From: RHKX01 sp963745755
Lineage (GTDB): Bacteria; Actinomycetota; Thermoleophilia; Solirubrobacterales; 70-9
Direction of reading: 5' to 3'
Assembly (NCBI GenBank): GCA_963745755.1
Contig: CAVUYP010000001.1
Span: 310,001 to 374,000, forward strand
Length of the DNA: 64,000 nucleotides
This document shows positions 33,374 to 42,559 of this stretch, piece after piece; position 1 is the stretch's first letter, and each line of letters begins with the position of its first letter. A program made the translations under genes and the position numbers. The notes under the pieces are model-generated. The model worked only from the letters and a program-made list of their open reading frames with translations, searched no databases and had not been told where the DNA came from.

Positions 33374-34654
33374 CTAGTCCGGCCGCGCCGGATCGTCGGC
33401 GACGCTGAACCGCAGCCCGGCACGCTCGAACCGCGCTGCAGACCCGGTGCCGAGCGCGGCCGCCGGCGTCAAGCATCCGAGCGAGCCCGGGGCGACCGGG
33501 CGCTCGGAGAGGATCAGCCCGGCCTCGCCGAGCATCCGCGCGGTCGTCAGGTAGCCGGGGTGTCCGGTGGCCTCGACGTCGACCGCGATCCGGTGCTCTC
33601 CCGTCGTCGCAGCCTCGACCCGCAGCGACCAGGACCAGTCCTCGAGCCGATCCGGAGACGGGCCGTAGCCGGAGTCCGGCAGGATCCTGCCCAGCACCGA
33701 GCTGACCCGCCGCTTCGTCGCCGGGGCCGCGAGCAGGGTGCGGCGCATGCCCGCCTGCGTGGCCGCAAGCGCGCCGGCGATGGCCAGCCGCGCCGGCAGG
33801 GTCACGGCGCCACCGTCGAGCGCCACACCCTCGCGGTAGCGGAACGGCGGCGGAGGGTCGGTGCCGCCGGTCAGCTCGGCGGTCCTCTGGATGACGGCCG
33901 GGTTGATGAAGGCCGCCGGAGTCATCGGCGCGATCACGGAGCCGGAGCTGCCGCGGCGGACGCCCACCTCGATCGGGCTGGTCTCGCGGACGAGCAGCGC
34001 CCGCGCCGGATCGTCGATCAGCGCCGCGGGATCGGCCGCCACCGCCGAGTCGGGGTCGGCGGTCACCTCGACCATGCTCTGGCTCGTTCCACCCGAGATC
34101 CCGTCCGAGGGGCGCGGGATGCCCGGTGGCGGCTTGACCCGGACCTCGAGATCGACCGCGGCAAGGCCTTCCTCCCAGCGCGTCCGCGCCGCCTCGGCCG
34201 CGATCAGGACGGCGAGGTCGGGTGGCAGCGCCTCGAATCCCGCGACCTCGACGATCGCGACGCCGCGGGCGTGGGCGGATGCCCCGAAGTCACGAACGAT
34301 GCTGCGGGCGAACGGAATCTCACCGGTGAGGTCGAGGTAGTGGGCTCCCTGCTCGACGCAGGCATCGATCACCGCTCGTGCGTGCCTCGTGTAGGGGCCG
34401 ACGAGGTTGAGGACGACGTCGGCGCGGGCGGCCAGGTCCCTCAGCGAGCCGGGGTCGCCGGTGTCGGCGGCGACCTTCTCGGCGTTGGCGACGCCGACAT
34501 CGAGGAGGACCCGCTCGAGCTTGCCCGTGTCACGAGCCGCTGCGGCCCAGTTGAAACCGTCCTCGAGGGAGCGCTCCGCCAGGTAGGCGGCGACCCTCCG
34601 GCCGGTGACCCCGGTCGCCCCGAGCACGACGACGGCGAGCTCCTTGTCGCTCAT
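33374..34654 (-). CDS. Saccharopine dehydrogenase-like oxidoreductase (trans-acting enoyl reductase type)
   Basis: A 426-residue NAD(P)-binding protein. The Rossmann motif is VVVLGATGVTGRRVAAYL at residues 8-25, followed by AAARDTGKLERVL and NLVGPYTRHARAVIDACVE, then HYLDLTGEIPF. These match actinobacterial SDH-like proteins such as the trans-acting enoyl reductase of mycobacterial lipid synthesis. No polyketide genes lie nearby, so the substrate is unknown. ATG 34654 is the natural start. Cytoplasmic or membrane-associated. Confidence 0.82.
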   Translation of the reverse strand: MSDKELAVVVLGATGVTGRRVAAYLAERSLEDGFNWAAAARDTGKLERVLLDVGVANAEKVAADTGDPGSLRDLAARADVVLNLVGPYTRHARAVIDACVEQGAHYLDLTGEIPFARSIVRDFGASAHARGVAIVEVAGFEALPPDLAVLIAAEAARTRWEEGLAAVDLEVRVKPPPGIPRPSDGISGGTSQSMVEVTADPDSAVAADPAALIDDPARALLVRETSPIEVGVRRGSSGSVIAPMTPAAFINPAVIQRTAELTGGTDPPPPFRYREGVALDGGAVTLPARLAIAGALAATQAGMRRTLLAAPATKRRVSSVLGRILPDSGYGPSPDRLEDWSWSLRVEAATTGEHRIAVDVEATGHPGYLTTARMLGEAGLILSERPVAPGSLGCLTPAAALGTGSAARFERAGLRFSVADDPARPD

Positions 34655-34906
34655 GGGAGCAGCCTAGTAGTGCCGGGCGACTTCGCGACCGCCGGTCATG
34701 GGCGCGCCGGGCTCCGCCGGCTCCGAGAGGCCGGTCGTCCGCTTGCCTCGGCCGGCTTCAGTCGAACGACCCTCGTGCCGATGGGTAACGGGATGACCGG
34801 TGGTTTGCTCGGGATTGCGGGGGGCAGGGCGTCACCCGTGACGTACGCTGGAGAGGCCGGGGCGCTGGACATGGACCGACCGATCGAATCCCGGGAGGAG
34901 AGCAAC

Positions 34907-35977
34907 GTGGATCTGGTCCAGCGGTGGCGCGACCTTGCGGTCGCGAGCGGGGAGGCGTTCCTGCTGCCGGAGTGGTCTCAGGCCTGGGTCCGTCATTACG
35001 GTGGCCGCCCGGAGATCGTCACGAGCCGGGGGTCCGATGGCCGCCTGACCGGTGTGGCTCCGCTGCTGCGACGCGGGCGCGGTCTTCGCCTGGCCGGTGC
35101 CGGCCTCGGCGGCCGCTTCGGGCTGGCGACGGCGGCGGGGGAGGAGGACCGCTTGGCCGAGGCCATCGCGCCGCTTCTCGGTCGTCGCGAGTTCCTGGTC
35201 CTCGATCACATCGCGGACGGCGCCGCGTGGCCCTCGGTGATCCAGGCGTGTGCGCCGCACCGGCTCCAGCTCGCCGTCGCGCGTCGCGACAGCTCGTGGG
35301 CGATCGAGCTCGGGGGAGTGGACTGGGAGGGTTACCTCGCGACCCGCAGCCGGAACTTCCGCAAGCAGGTCCGGCGAGGGTTGCGCGGACTCGAGCGCGA
35401 CTATGACCTTCGCTTCCGGCGAACATCGGCCGAGCACGAGCTCGACCGCGACATGGACCTGCTGTTCGAGCTGCACGACTCCCGCTGGCGCCACCGCGGC
35501 GGATCGTCGATCGCCAGCTCGCGGGCGCGAGGGTTTCATCGCGACTTCGCAACCGCGATGCTCGATCGCGGCTGGCTTCGTCTCTGCTTCCTGGAGTTGG
35601 ACGGAGAGGCGGTTGCCGCCGACTACGGATGGTGCGTCGGCGGGCGCTACTCGTCCTATCAAGCCGGTTTCTCGGAGCGACATGGGGACCGTGGAGTCGG
35701 CTTTCTGGCCCTGGCGCTGGCGATCCGCGGCGCCATCGACGAGGGTGCTCGCGAGTTCGACCTGCTGCGGGGTGACGAGAGCTACAAGGCCCGGTTCGCG
35801 ACGACTCGCCGCGAAACCGAGACGCTCGTCCTGGCGCCCGCGATCAGCGAAGCCCACCTGACGGCTCTCGTCGAAGGTGGGGCTCGCCGCGCGATCGAGA
35901 GCGTTCCCGCGCTGAGGCCGGCGGGCCGGTGGTGTCGGCGCCTCGTCGAGCGCTGGAGGCCGACGACGATCTCGTGA
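34907..35977 (+). CDS. GNAT-type acyltransferase (CelD/BcsL-like)
   Basis: A 356-residue protein of the Acetyltransf_6 / CelD family. The typical N-terminal segment is SGEAFLLPEWSQAWVRHYGG and the family core is SRNFRKQVRRGLRGLERDYD, then DSRWRHRGGSSI and FLALALAIRGAIDEGAREFD with LLRGDESYKARF. Members transfer acyl groups in exopolysaccharide or lipid modification. I chose GTG 34907 for its GGGAGGAG ribosome-binding site; an ATG at 34871 is possible. No polysaccharide genes adjoin it. Confidence 0.82.
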   Translation: MDLVQRWRDLAVASGEAFLLPEWSQAWVRHYGGRPEIVTSRGSDGRLTGVAPLLRRGRGLRLAGAGLGGRFGLATAAGEEDRLAEAIAPLLGRREFLVLDHIADGAAWPSVIQACAPHRLQLAVARRDSSWAIELGGVDWEGYLATRSRNFRKQVRRGLRGLERDYDLRFRRTSAEHELDRDMDLLFELHDSRWRHRGGSSIASSRARGFHRDFATAMLDRGWLRLCFLELDGEAVAADYGWCVGGRYSSYQAGFSERHGDRGVGFLALALAIRGAIDEGAREFDLLRGDESYKARFATTRRETETLVLAPAISEAHLTALVEGGARRAIESVPALRPAGRWCRRLVERWRPTTIS

Positions 35978-36135
35978 CGAGATCGGCGACCTCGTCGGCC
36001 GGGAAGCTGGACCGCACGACGACGATGAATCGGCCGCTGCTTGATTCTCAGGCCCCGGGCGTTCAGCTCACGGGAAGCATTGACTTCGCGTCCCGTGTGA
36101 GAGAGTGGCAGCAATCACCTGCCAAGGAGACCAAG

Positions 36136-36555
36136 ATGGATCACGCGGAGACGATACGACGCTTCTACGACCTGCTCAGTGCTGGAGATATCGACGGTTT
36201 CGGCGCGATGCTGGCCGACGACTTCCTCGAGCACGAAGAGACCCCCGGCCTTGCGCCGACGAAGGACGGCGTCCTGCAGTTCTTCCGGATGTACCGGACG
36301 GCGTTCCCGGATCTGCGGATGGATCCGGAAGACATCCTGGTCAGCGGTGACAAGGCCGTCGCCCGGGTGCGGGCCACGGGAACCCATCAGGGCGAGTTCA
36401 TGGACATGCCGGCGACCGGCAAGAGCATCGACGTGCAGCTGATCGACATCATCCGCTTCGGCGACGACGGTCTCGCCCACGAGCACTGGGGAGTCGTCGA
36501 CACGATGGCGATGATGCAGCAGCTCGGCGTTGTGCCGGACGGCCCTCCGGCCTAG
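36136..36555 (+). CDS. SnoaL-like ester cyclase-family protein
   Basis: A 139-residue NTF2-fold protein (ETIRRFYDLLSAGDIDGFGA, DFLEHEETPGLAPTKDGV, FPDLRMDPEDILVSGDKAVA, HEHWGVVDTMAMMQQLGVV). The ester cyclase subgroup shares the HEE and W positions. Start ATG 36136 follows AAGGAG. Role unknown; such proteins often act on small aromatic or polyketide molecules. An intact counterpart of the broken SnoaL-like gene at 28686, though not closely similar. Confidence 0.82.
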   Translation: MDHAETIRRFYDLLSAGDIDGFGAMLADDFLEHEETPGLAPTKDGVLQFFRMYRTAFPDLRMDPEDILVSGDKAVARVRATGTHQGEFMDMPATGKSIDVQLIDIIRFGDDGLAHEHWGVVDTMAMMQQLGVVPDGPPA

Positions 36556-36571
36556 CCGAGCCGGTCCGTCG

Positions 36572-36901
36572 GTGACGGTGATCGCGTGGCGAACCGGCCA
36601 CGCCGTCATCGCCGTCGCGTTCCTGGCCTCGATCGCCTACCTGTGGTGGTGCGCGATCAGCGGGCGCCGCGGGCCGTTGCTGCGGGCAGCGATTGCGGCT
36701 CTGGGAGCCGAGGGCGTGCTCGTCGCCGCCAACCGCGGCGACTGCCCGCTCGGGGCGGTCGGCGACCGCGTCGGCGACCCGGTCCCCCTGTTCGAGCTGG
36801 TCCTCTCGCCGCGAGCTGCCCGCCTGGCGGTCCCGACGCTCGGGGCCGTGACCGCGGCGGGGCTCGCCCTGCTCGCCTGGCGCTCGCGCAGCCGAGCCTG
36901 A
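36572..36901 (+). CDS. Small integral membrane protein, DUF2784-like
   Basis: A 109-residue protein with three hydrophobic stretches and a loop containing NRGDCPLGAVGDRVGDPVPL. This Cys-Pro-Leu loop resembles a family of small actinobacterial membrane proteins of unknown function. GTG 36572 is chosen over a longer frame from 36530 that would overlap the previous gene. No further clue to role. Confidence 0.55.
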   Translation: MTVIAWRTGHAVIAVAFLASIAYLWWCAISGRRGPLLRAAIAALGAEGVLVAANRGDCPLGAVGDRVGDPVPLFELVLSPRAARLAVPTLGAVTAAGLALLAWRSRSRA

Positions 36902-36976
36902 CCGGGGGGCCGAGTTCGTTTCGAACCACCTTGCTCGGGTAGGCGAATTGAGGAAGGCAACCGAAACGGAGGAGTC

Positions 36977-37783
36977 ATGAGGAAGCTCAGAACGCTTCTC
37001 GCTGCAATCGCGGCTCTCGCATTGCTGGTGCCGGCCGCGGCCACGGCCGACCCGATCCAGTCGATCACGGCCAAGCTGATCCCGAAGAAGCTGCCCAAGA
37101 AGAGGTACAAGCCGGCGAAGATCTACGTCGAGATCCTGACCAAGGACAACACGACCGATCCGGTCCACCCGAACCAGCCGCCGAGCGCCTACAACACGAA
37201 GGTGAACTTCCCGCGCAACATGAAGTTCAACACGCGCAAGGCGAAGCGCTGCAAGGCGACCGAGGCCGAGCTGCAGAACACGACCGCCGATCAGGCCGTC
37301 TCGCTCTGCGGAAGGAAGTCGGTCGTCAGCAAGGGCTCGAAGCTGCCGTCCGACCCCCCGGGTCGCAATCACACGAACGGCACGTCGGCCTGGGTGACCG
37401 CCGACTTCGGCGCGCTGGTCGGGCAGATCCCGGTCCAGGTCACGGCCTTCAACGGCCACAAGAAGAACACGCTGTTCCTGCACTCCTACGCTCCGTCGGC
37501 GAACAACACCTCGGTGCTGGTCGGCAAGCTCAAGAAGGCCCCGAAGGGCTACGGGAGGCAGCTCGACGTGACGATCCCGCCGCTGCTCGCAGGCGCGATC
37601 AGCCGCTTCACGACCACGGTCAAGAAGGGCAAGTACGTGCAGGCCCGCTGCAAGCCGCGGAAGATGAGGTTCCAGGCGATCACCAAGTACGACAACCACC
37701 CGCAGACGTCTGACAAGTACAAGCAGAAGTGCAAGGTCAAGAAGGGTAAGAAGGGCAAGCGCCGGCACGCGCACCGGCGCTAG
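36977..37783 (+). CDS. Secreted protein of unknown function, basic
   Basis: A 268-residue exported protein: ATG 36977 after GGAGG, then a signal peptide (LRTLLAAIAALALLVPAAAT, then AD). The mature chain begins with a lysine-rich region (KLIPKKLPKKRYKPAKIYVE) and looks beta-rich; five or so cysteines include KRCKATEAE and SLCGRKS. The C-terminus is strongly basic (KGKKGKRRHAHRR). I associate this family with Thermoleophilia. Likely extracellular. Followed at once by a strong terminator hairpin. Confidence 0.65.
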   Translation: MRKLRTLLAAIAALALLVPAAATADPIQSITAKLIPKKLPKKRYKPAKIYVEILTKDNTTDPVHPNQPPSAYNTKVNFPRNMKFNTRKAKRCKATEAELQNTTADQAVSLCGRKSVVSKGSKLPSDPPGRNHTNGTSAWVTADFGALVGQIPVQVTAFNGHKKNTLFLHSYAPSANNTSVLVGKLKKAPKGYGRQLDVTIPPLLAGAISRFTTTVKKGKYVQARCKPRKMRFQAITKYDNHPQTSDKYKQKCKVKKGKKGKRRHAHRR

Positions 37784-37804
37784 CGCTCGCACGGCAAGGC
37801 GACC

Positions 37805-37834
37805 GAAGCGGGCGGCTCTGCGGCCGCCCGCTTC
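37805..37834 (+). terminator. Strong hairpin terminator
   Basis: A 12-bp perfect stem GAAGCGGGCGGC/GCCGCCCGCTTC with a 6-nt loop, 21 nt after the stop of the secreted-protein gene. It lies in the converging interval and may serve the GH65 gene on the other strand too. No T tract. Confidence 0.75.
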
Positions 37835-37911
37835 GCGCTGCGGCGGAGATCGACCGGACTGCCGGGTCCCAGTCCCGGCCGCCCGAAGCGATGCAAGCGG
37901 GGGAGGGGCGC

Positions 37912-40278
37912 CTACTGACCACCGCCCGGGGCGCGGCGGCGGTTCGGCTCGCGGCCCGGGGGCTGGCGGGGCGGCTGCAGGTCCGGCAGCGGCGGCAAGG
38001 GCAGGTCGGCCGGCTGATCGACGGCGACCTCGAACGCCTCGCCGTGGTGGTGAAGCTCCAGCGGCGGCCCGTCGAGGAGGGTGTAGGTGGCCTGGTCTCT
38101 GCCCACGTCCACCTCGAGCCTGCGGCCGCGGAAGCAGAGCCGGAACCGGAGCCGCCCGAGGGCGCCGGGCAGGCGCGGCGCGAAGCTCAGGGCGCCGCCG
38201 TGGTCGCGCATCCCGCCGAACCCGGCGACGGTGGCGATCCAGGCTCCCGCCAGCGAGGCCATGTGCAGGCCGTCGCGGGCATTCGCCTCGAGGTCGTCGA
38301 GGTCCATCAGCGCCGCCTCGCCTAGGTAGTCGTAGGCGAGCTCGACGTGGCCGACCTCCGAGGCAACGACCGCCTGCGTGCATGCCGACAGCGACGAGTC
38401 GCGCACCGTGATCGCCTCGTAATAGGCGAAATCTCGGGCCTTGTCGCGATCGCTGAAGGCATCCCCGCAGAGATGCAGCGCGAGGACCAGGTCGGCCTGC
38501 TTGACGACCTGCTTGCGGTAGATGTCGAAGTAGGGGAAGTGCAGGAACAGGGGGTACTGGTCCGCGCTCGTTCGCTCGAAGTCCCAGGAGCCGTGGTCGG
38601 TGAAGCGCTCCGACTGCGGGTGGACCCCGAGCGATCGATCGAAGGGGATGACCATGTTGTCGGCCGCGTCGCGCCAGCTCGCCGCCTCCTCGGAGTCGAT
38701 CTCGAGCTCGGCGGCGGCATCGGGGTGGTGCTCGACCGCGTCGGCGGCGGCGCGCAGATTCCGCTGCGCCATCAGGTTGGTGTAGACGTTGTTGTCGGCG
38801 ACCGCCGTGTACTCGTCGGGGCCGGTCACCCCGTCGATCCGGAACCGCCCCTCGGCATCGTGGTGGCCGAGCGAGCGCCAGAGCTGCGCGGTTGCGACCA
38901 GCAGCTCGAAGCCGACCTCGCGCTCGAACGCCTCGTCGCCGCTCGCCGCCACGTATCGGCGTACGGCGTCGGCGACGTCGGCGTTGACGTGGAATGCGGC
39001 GGTGCCGGCCGGCCAGTAGGCCGAGCACTCGGCGCCGTCGATCGTGCGCCAGGGCAGCGCCGCCCCCCGGAGCCCGAGCTGTGCGGCCCGGGCGCGGGCC
39101 TGCTCCAGGGTCAGGTGCCGCCAGCGCAACGCATCGGCGGCGGCGCTCGGGACCGTGTAGGTGAGCAGCGGCAGGACGAACTGCTCGGTGTCCCAGAACG
39201 CGTGCCCGTCGTAGCCGGGTCCGGTCAGCCCCTTCGCCGGGATCGCCCGCCGTTCGGCCCGAGCGCCGGCCTGAAGGACGTGGAACAGCCCGAAGCGGAT
39301 CGCCTGCTGGATCTCGGCGTCACCGTCGAGCTCGACGTCGGCCCTGTCCCAGAAGTCGTCGAGATATTCGCGCTGGGAGCCGACCAGCCCGTCCCAGCCC
39401 GTCTGCCGGGCCTCGGCGAGCGCGGCGGCGACCTGGTCCCGCATCGCCGGCACCGAGCGGGCGCTCGACCAGCCGTAGCTGATCAGCTTCACGATCCGCA
39501 GCGTCTGACCGGGCTCGAGGTCGGTGGTGACGGTTACGCGGGCGAGGTCGTCCTCGCTCTGACCCTCCGCGGCGGTGCCTTCCGGACCGTCGACGATGTG
39601 ATCGGTGCCGGCGGCCATCCGCAGGCCGGTGCCGCGGGTGCGGTGCACGAGCACGGCCTCGAGGTCTGATTGGCTGGCGAGCTCGGGCTGAAGCGGCGAA
39701 GTGAGCGCCGCGGTCACGCGAGGGTCGTCGCCCTCCGACCGTGGCGGCGGCTCGTTCGCGACCAGCTCGGATTGCAGGACCACGCGCGTCCCCTCGTCGA
39801 TCGGCTCGACGTCGTACTGGATCGCCGCGACCGCGCGCTGGACGAACGAAACCAGCCTGATGCTGGAGACGCGGATGGCGCGGCCGGTCGGCGAGACCCA
39901 CTCGACCCGGCGGCGGAGCACCCCGGCGCGGAGGTCGAGGACGCGCTCGTGGGAGCGGAGCTCGCCGTAGCGGACGTCGAATGGCTCGTCCTCGACCAGC
40001 AGGCGGATCACCTTGCCGTTGGTGACGTTGACAACCGTCTGCCCCGCCTCGGGGTAGCCGTACCCGGCCTCCGCGTAGGGCAGCGGTCGGGTCTCGTAGA
40101 AGCCGTTCAGATAGGTGCCCGAGAGCGCGTAGGGCTCGCCCTCGTCGAGGTTCGCCCGCAGGCCGATCAGCCCGTTCGAGAGCGCGAACACCGACTCCGT
40201 CTGCGGCAGCAGGCTCTCGTCGAAGTGCGACTCCCGCACCGCCCAGGGCTCGACCGCGAATCCGGGGTGGTCGATCAT
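37912..40278 (-). CDS. Glycoside hydrolase family 65 phosphorylase (maltose/trehalose/kojibiose type)
   Basis: A 788-residue cytoplasmic enzyme that phosphorolyses an alpha-glucosidic disaccharide to beta-glucose 1-phosphate and glucose. The catalytic acid is Glu489 in DGVTGPDEYTA, the hallmark of the family. The N-terminal domain (ESVFALSNGLIGLRANLDEG) and HAFWDTEQFVLPLLTY fit as well. The last 40 residues are a proline/arginine-rich tail absent from most members. Its start overlaps the beta-phosphoglucomutase stop by 4 bp (ATGA), an operon pairing that makes glucose 6-phosphate from the product. Maltose, trehalose and kojibiose cannot be separated by eye. Confidence 0.88.
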   Translation of the reverse strand: MIDHPGFAVEPWAVRESHFDESLLPQTESVFALSNGLIGLRANLDEGEPYALSGTYLNGFYETRPLPYAEAGYGYPEAGQTVVNVTNGKVIRLLVEDEPFDVRYGELRSHERVLDLRAGVLRRRVEWVSPTGRAIRVSSIRLVSFVQRAVAAIQYDVEPIDEGTRVVLQSELVANEPPPRSEGDDPRVTAALTSPLQPELASQSDLEAVLVHRTRGTGLRMAAGTDHIVDGPEGTAAEGQSEDDLARVTVTTDLEPGQTLRIVKLISYGWSSARSVPAMRDQVAAALAEARQTGWDGLVGSQREYLDDFWDRADVELDGDAEIQQAIRFGLFHVLQAGARAERRAIPAKGLTGPGYDGHAFWDTEQFVLPLLTYTVPSAAADALRWRHLTLEQARARAAQLGLRGAALPWRTIDGAECSAYWPAGTAAFHVNADVADAVRRYVAASGDEAFEREVGFELLVATAQLWRSLGHHDAEGRFRIDGVTGPDEYTAVADNNVYTNLMAQRNLRAAADAVEHHPDAAAELEIDSEEAASWRDAADNMVIPFDRSLGVHPQSERFTDHGSWDFERTSADQYPLFLHFPYFDIYRKQVVKQADLVLALHLCGDAFSDRDKARDFAYYEAITVRDSSLSACTQAVVASEVGHVELAYDYLGEAALMDLDDLEANARDGLHMASLAGAWIATVAGFGGMRDHGGALSFAPRLPGALGRLRFRLCFRGRRLEVDVGRDQATYTLLDGPPLELHHHGEAFEVAVDQPADLPLPPLPDLQPPRQPPGREPNRRRAPGGGQ

Positions 40279-41018
40279 CGGCGGTCGAGCAGCTCGGCGA
40301 GATCGGCGACGACGACATCGGCGCCGTGTTCCCGCAGCGCCGCCGCCTGCCCGACCCGATCGACCCCGACGACGCAGCCGAAGCTCCCCGCCCGGCCGGC
40401 CTCGACTCCGGCGAGGGCATCCTCGAACACGGCCGCCTGGGCGGCCTCGACGTCCAGCGCCCGGGCGCCGGCAAGGTAGGTGTCCGGCGCGGGCTTTCCG
40501 GGCAGCCGATCGCGTTCGGCCACCACGCCGTCGATCCGTGCGTCGAACAGATCCGCGATCCCGGCGCCCTCGAGGACCTGCTTGCAGTTCGCGCTGGAGG
40601 AGACGACCGCAGTGCGCATCCCCGCCTCGCGGACCGCGTGCACGTAGCGAACCGAGCCCGGGTAGGCCTCGACCCCCTGCTCGTCGATCAGGCCGAGGAC
40701 GATCTCGTTCTTGCGGTTGCCGAGGCCGCAGACGGTTTCAGCGTCGGGCCCGTCACCGGGGTCGCCCTCCGGCAATTCGATCCGGCGCGACTGCAGGAAC
40801 GAGCGGACCCCGTCGTAGCGGGGCTTGCCGTCGACGAAGCTGTCGTAGTCGTCCTTCGAGTCGAAGGGCTCGAACGGGGTCCCGTCGCGGTCCGACCGCG
40901 ACCGCAGGTAGTCATCGAACATGCGCTTCCAGGCCGCGGCGTGCACCTTCGCCGTCTCGGTCAGCACGCCGTCGAGGTCGAACAGGCAGGTACTGATTCC
41001 GTCGGGCAGCCCGAGCAT
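40275..41018 (-). CDS. pgmB: Beta-phosphoglucomutase (HAD family)
   Basis: A 247-residue HAD phosphatase-fold enzyme. The nucleophile and acid/base are Asp14 and Asp16 in FDLDGVL. The cap domain follows (SFVDGKPRYDGVRSFLQSRR), then VVSSSANCKQVL and KPAPDTYLAGARAL, which complete the HAD core. It converts beta-glucose 1-phosphate to glucose 6-phosphate. The gene is upstream of and coupled to the GH65 gene. ATG/GTG 41018 starts directly before the core strand. Confidence 0.86.
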   Translation of the reverse strand: MLGLPDGISTCLFDLDGVLTETAKVHAAAWKRMFDDYLRSRSDRDGTPFEPFDSKDDYDSFVDGKPRYDGVRSFLQSRRIELPEGDPGDGPDAETVCGLGNRKNEIVLGLIDEQGVEAYPGSVRYVHAVREAGMRTAVVSSSANCKQVLEGAGIADLFDARIDGVVAERDRLPGKPAPDTYLAGARALDVEAAQAAVFEDALAGVEAGRAGSFGCVVGVDRVGQAAALREHGADVVVADLAELLDRR

Positions 41019-41068
41019 TGCCCGACCCTACGGCAACCCGGTCGCGACCGGGGAACACCACCGCGTCG

Positions 41069-41686
41069 CTAGCCCCGCAGCCAGATCGCGCCGTCGCGGA
41101 TCTCGACCGGAAACGTCTTCAGCGAGTGGGCGCCGGTCGTCGCCTTGACGGCTCCCGCCAGCGGCTTGAAGGCACCCTGCGGGCCCCGGGTCATCTTCCC
41201 GGAGGCGACGTCGTAGCGGGCTCCGTGCCAGGGGCACTCCAGGCACCCGTCGTCGGTTACCCGGCCCTCGCCGAGCGAGGCGAACAGATGCCGGCAGCGA
41301 TTGGAGACCGCGAACGGCTCGTCGTCGCTGATCCCAACCGCAAGGGTTCCATGGGCGGTGTCCTCGACCACCCGGACCTGGGAGTCCCCGAGATCTTCGA
41401 CGGCGACGAGGCGTCGGCTGGATGGCGATGCTGCTTCGACCGCCCGATCATCGCACAGGTCCGAGAACCCGTCGGCCTCGCCGCCGCCCGAGGTCCTCGA
41501 ACTGTCCAGGCCGGCAATCGGATCGGAGCGATCCGCAATTCGGGAGCTGACCGGCGCCGGAAGCTTTGCCGACTCCTTGCCAAACGGTTGCCGACGCTTG
41601 CGGGTCGTCCGTCTACGTTCGCTCCCGACCCGGATCAACAAGGAGGAACATGAAAGGCAAGGCATTTCTCGGCCTGCTCGTCGCAC
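41069..41686 (-). CDS. Rieske [2Fe-2S] ferredoxin-type protein
   Basis: The C-terminal 110 residues form a Rieske domain with C-x-H (CRHLFASLGEG) and C-x2-H (CPWHGARYD) ligands, then FPVEIRDGAIWL. The upstream 85 residues show no similarity and the full frame would start inside the divergent gene at 41650. The true start is therefore uncertain and may be a downstream GTG near the domain (VVEDTAHG). It likely carries electrons for an oxygenase or other redox partner; no oxygenase gene is adjacent. Confidence 0.8.
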   Translation of the reverse strand: MRRAGREMPCLSCSSLLIRVGSERRRTTRKRRQPFGKESAKLPAPVSSRIADRSDPIAGLDSSRTSGGGEADGFSDLCDDRAVEAASPSSRRLVAVEDLGDSQVRVVEDTAHGTLAVGISDDEPFAVSNRCRHLFASLGEGRVTDDGCLECPWHGARYDVASGKMTRGPQGAFKPLAGAVKATTGAHSLKTFPVEIRDGAIWLRG

Positions 41687-42018
41687 TGCTCGCGTTCTCC
41701 GCGGGCGGCGTCGCGCTCGGCGGGCCGAAGTATCCGACCAAGCTGTCGATTGGCTACTCGCGTTCGTCGGGCGGGTTGTTCGCCGGCGATCTGAAGTCGC
41801 ACAAGGGGTGCGTCGGCGGCCGCAAGGTCGTGGTCTACCGCAAGAAGCGCGGCCACGACCGGGCGGTCGGCAACGACGCGGCCGCCCCGAATGGAAGCTG
41901 GCGCGTCGCCGCGCGCAAGCCGAAGGCCGGCGATTACTACGCGAAGACGAAGGGATCGCGGCTGAAGGACGGCGCCAAGTGCGCCGCGGCGAAGTCGGCG
42001 GCCACGCACGTCTCCTAG
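41650..42018 (+). CDS. Small secreted basic protein
   Basis: A 122-residue exported protein with a perfect AGGAGG ribosome-binding site before ATG 41650. The signal peptide is KAFLGLLVALLAFSAGGVAL. The mature part (KLSIGYSRSSGGLFAGDLKS, then CVGGRKVVVYRKKRGHDRAV) resembles an extracellular beta-sandwich module with conserved Cys, as in the gene at 26393. Function unknown. Followed by a strong terminator. Confidence 0.65.
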   Translation: MKGKAFLGLLVALLAFSAGGVALGGPKYPTKLSIGYSRSSGGLFAGDLKSHKGCVGGRKVVVYRKKRGHDRAVGNDAAAPNGSWRVAARKPKAGDYYAKTKGSRLKDGAKCAAAKSAATHVS

Positions 42019-42030
42019 CGGCCCCGCCGC

Positions 42031-42063
42031 CCGGGTTCGGGCCGACCCTCGGCCCGAACCCGG
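42031..42063 (+). terminator. Strong hairpin terminator
   Basis: A perfect 15-bp stem, CCGGGTTCGGGCCGA with its complement, and a 3-nt loop CCC, starting 12 nt after the stop of the preceding gene. One of the longest perfect stems in the window. Confidence 0.8.
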
Positions 42064-42169
42064 CCGCCCGCCGCGCTCGCGGGGAGGGAAATGTTTGGAA
42101 TCGGCCGCTGCAGGGGAGATACGGCTCCGGAGAGCGGCGTCACCCATCTCCGCGACCAGGAGGACCCGA

Positions 42170-42538
42170 TTGGAAGCTCTTCAGAGCAACGCGGCACGCG
42201 AGTTCGAGCACGAGTTCGCCGACGCCTTCAGCAAGCGAGCGGGCAAGAAGCCGGAGCGGACGACCATTCTCGGCGGCCGCGACATGCTGCTGATCCGAGC
42301 CGACGGGACGTTGACGAGACAGCAGGGCGTGCTCTCGACGCGGGATCCGGCGCTGGCATCAGAGATCTCCAGGTCGGTGCTCGACGACCTCGCCCACACC
42401 GAGCTCTGGGAGGCGGTCGAGGGATTCACCGGGTCGACGGTCGTCGCCGTGCTCAGCGATCAGTCGGTCGATCCCGACGTCGCCGTCCTCTGCTTCCTGC
42501 TCGGTCGCTCGGAGCCGGTGCCGGCGCCGCAGGGCTGA
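42170..42538 (+). CDS. DUF2294 (MpsC-like) protein
   Basis: A 122-residue soluble protein: AAREFEHEFADAFSKRAGKK, then GRDMLLIRADGTLTRQQGVL and LWEAVEGFTGSTVVAVLSDQ, then VAVLCFLLG. This matches the DUF2294 fold, also called MpsC after a Na-translocating system. I chose TTG 42170 because AGGAGG is 6 nt upstream. Family members often sit with membrane Mps partners, but none is here, so the role is unknown. Confidence 0.65.
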   Translation: MEALQSNAAREFEHEFADAFSKRAGKKPERTTILGGRDMLLIRADGTLTRQQGVLSTRDPALASEISRSVLDDLAHTELWEAVEGFTGSTVVAVLSDQSVDPDVAVLCFLLGRSEPVPAPQG

Positions 42539-42559
42539 GCGCCGCCGCGAGCGTCGCGG

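Noticed and set aside
36449..39028. Minus-strand open frame of 859 codons
   Set aside because: A shadow of the GH65 gene and of two plus-strand genes; Arg/Pro-rich, no domain.
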